Below the pieces are notes generated by a model that saw only the letters and a program-made list of their open reading frames with translations, was not told the origin of the DNA and searched no databases. Shown here piece by piece: positions 45,272 through 46,319 of a DNA stretch of 46,319 nt. A program made the position numbers and the translations under genes. Every line of letters begins with the position of its first letter. Position 1 is the first letter of the stretch. Origin of the DNA: Welwitschia mirabilis (lineage: Eukaryota > Gnetophyta > Gnetopsida > Welwitschiales); NCBI GenBank assembly GCA_051453625.1, contig JBOZIK010000001.1, forward strand, positions 249,998,128-250,044,446, given 5' to 3'.

Positions 45272-46319
45272 TGTATCCTTGTTATTCATTAATAAAGTAA
45301 GTAATCAACATATTGCAAGCCAATTTGGCTAAGATAAATATTAAATAGGAAAATGTAAATTAAGTTCATAAATATTAATCATGCAAGATCACATATCAAA
45401 GATTAACTAACTAACATAACACCTCTATAAAATGCATAATATATTTGTCATCCTATGTAAGCTCTTTAAGATTCAAGTTTAAGCATGAATTATTATAATG
45501 TAGATAATATTTACTCCACTTTAAAATTTGAAGATAATCTAAGTTATAATTTTGAAAAGAGTAATCACTAGAAGCACAAGGTAAAGTGGATCTAGTAGAA
45601 AAAGAAAGGATGTTTTTTAAAGTATCACATGGATTTTTAAGAGGAAGAGTTTAAGAGGTAATAGAAAGAGACTCTTCAAATTTATGATTTTCATGAAAGT
45701 TAAGTTAATGTATGTGGATTTAAAAATGATATATAGGTTTAAATGAACGAGATGGAGAAATATTACCATTATCAAGATCATAAGGTGATGTGGAAGAGAA
45801 AGTAGAAGGGAGGATGTGATTTAGAGTTGTACATGAAAGTGCAAGTGAACAAGATGGAGAAGCAAGGGTAGAATGAAATCCTCTATCAAGTTTGAATAAA
45901 TTTCTATGGATTTCTCATTATGTTCATTTTCTTCATCTTTGCCTTCACTGTAAATTTGTTAAATTGTTTCTTCATTTTCCACATCATTATTTATGATTAT
46001 ATCTTCTTTATCTTATTGAGTATTTTTCTCATTCTCTAAGTTTTTAGAAAAATATTATCAAAAGAAATGTGAGTATAATCTTCATCATAGGTTAAAATAT
46101 TTTCAAATTTTTAATAGATGGATTCCTCATTTAGATCGCCTAGTAGTAAATGAATGATAGGGATATAATCTAATACCTTAGTATCATCATCTAATAAATA
46201 ATCATCCTCATCCTTATTATTAAAAAATTATGTTGAGTCATTGTTGTCTCCCTCTTGATCATCTCCTAATGAGTAAGATGTTGAAGTTCCATCTAAAATT
46301 CATATTTTATTTAAAATCA
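45272..46319 (-). pseudogene. 3' internal region of the repeat-B element: acidic and Ser-rich decayed frames
   Basis: Reading the minus strand from the window edge gives acidic segments with few stops: NKDEDDYLLDDDTKVLDYIP, LLLGDLNEESIY, TYDEDYTHISFDNIFLK (46260-46040) and NNDVENEETI, GKDEENEHNEKSIEIYSNLI (46010-45900). In another frame a Ser/Thr/Pro-rich segment follows (SPSCSLALSCTTLNHILPST, FSSTSPYDLDNGNISPSRSF, 45880-45730). No family was recognised. An acidic segment followed by a Ser/Pro-rich one occurs in some retrotransposon linkers or extra 3' frames, so it is assigned to the B element by position only. Confidence 0.4.

Overview
This window looks like heterochromatin from a large, repeat-rich seed-plant genome. 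The evidence is strong AT bias, no recognisable host gene, layered and decayed LTR retrotransposons, and initiator-Met-tRNA-type primer-binding sites next to LTR ends, which is the usual plant arrangement. The coding remnants carry many stop codons and frameshifts. Several lost key residues are explained by G-to-A or C-to-T changes, as expected from long-term deamination of methylated cytosine. A gymnosperm or similar large-genome plant is a reasonable guess, but the species cannot be named from this sequence alone.

Layout. (1) 1-14436: two colinear units on the minus strand, 1-4277 and 9418-14436. Each holds a repeat 'A' (with an internal minisatellite) and then a repeat 'B' (with a TATA-like box). 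They enclose about 5.1 kb of largely non-coding DNA, with a primer-binding site beside unit 2. This may be one non-autonomous element with very long LTRs, or two families that happen to sit together. (2) 14780-15650: plus-strand Ty3/gypsy gag and a possible protease remnant. (3) 15866-20118: an inverted repeat with arms of about 550 bp enclosing a third, older A copy. An N gap here is flanked by a perfect 48-bp overlap and is probably an assembly artefact. (4) 20119-22560: unclassified, slightly less decayed sequence. (5) 22620-26985: a plus-strand Ty3/gypsy element with gag, zinc knuckle, protease, reverse transcriptase, RNase H, integrase, polypurine tract and the start of its 3' LTR. (6) 26995-28790: RNase H and integrase of a second plus-strand Ty3/gypsy element. 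(7) 28791-32422: unclassified AT-rich sequence with a direct-repeat pair. (8) 32423-38620: a minus-strand Ty1/copia element with both LTRs (218 and 224 bp), primer-binding site, polypurine tract and gag-protease-integrase-RT-RNase H order, interrupted by up to about 1.9 kb of purine-biased DNA. (9) 38621-44030: unclassified. (10) 44031-46319: a third B copy with a polypurine tract, then the 3' end of its element's internal region.

No working gene, rRNA, tRNA or CRISPR array was found. The open frames of 60-136 codons are chance frames in AT-rich DNA or pieces of dead transposons. The value of the window is the nesting history, the two shared LTR-like families and the uneven decay between copies.
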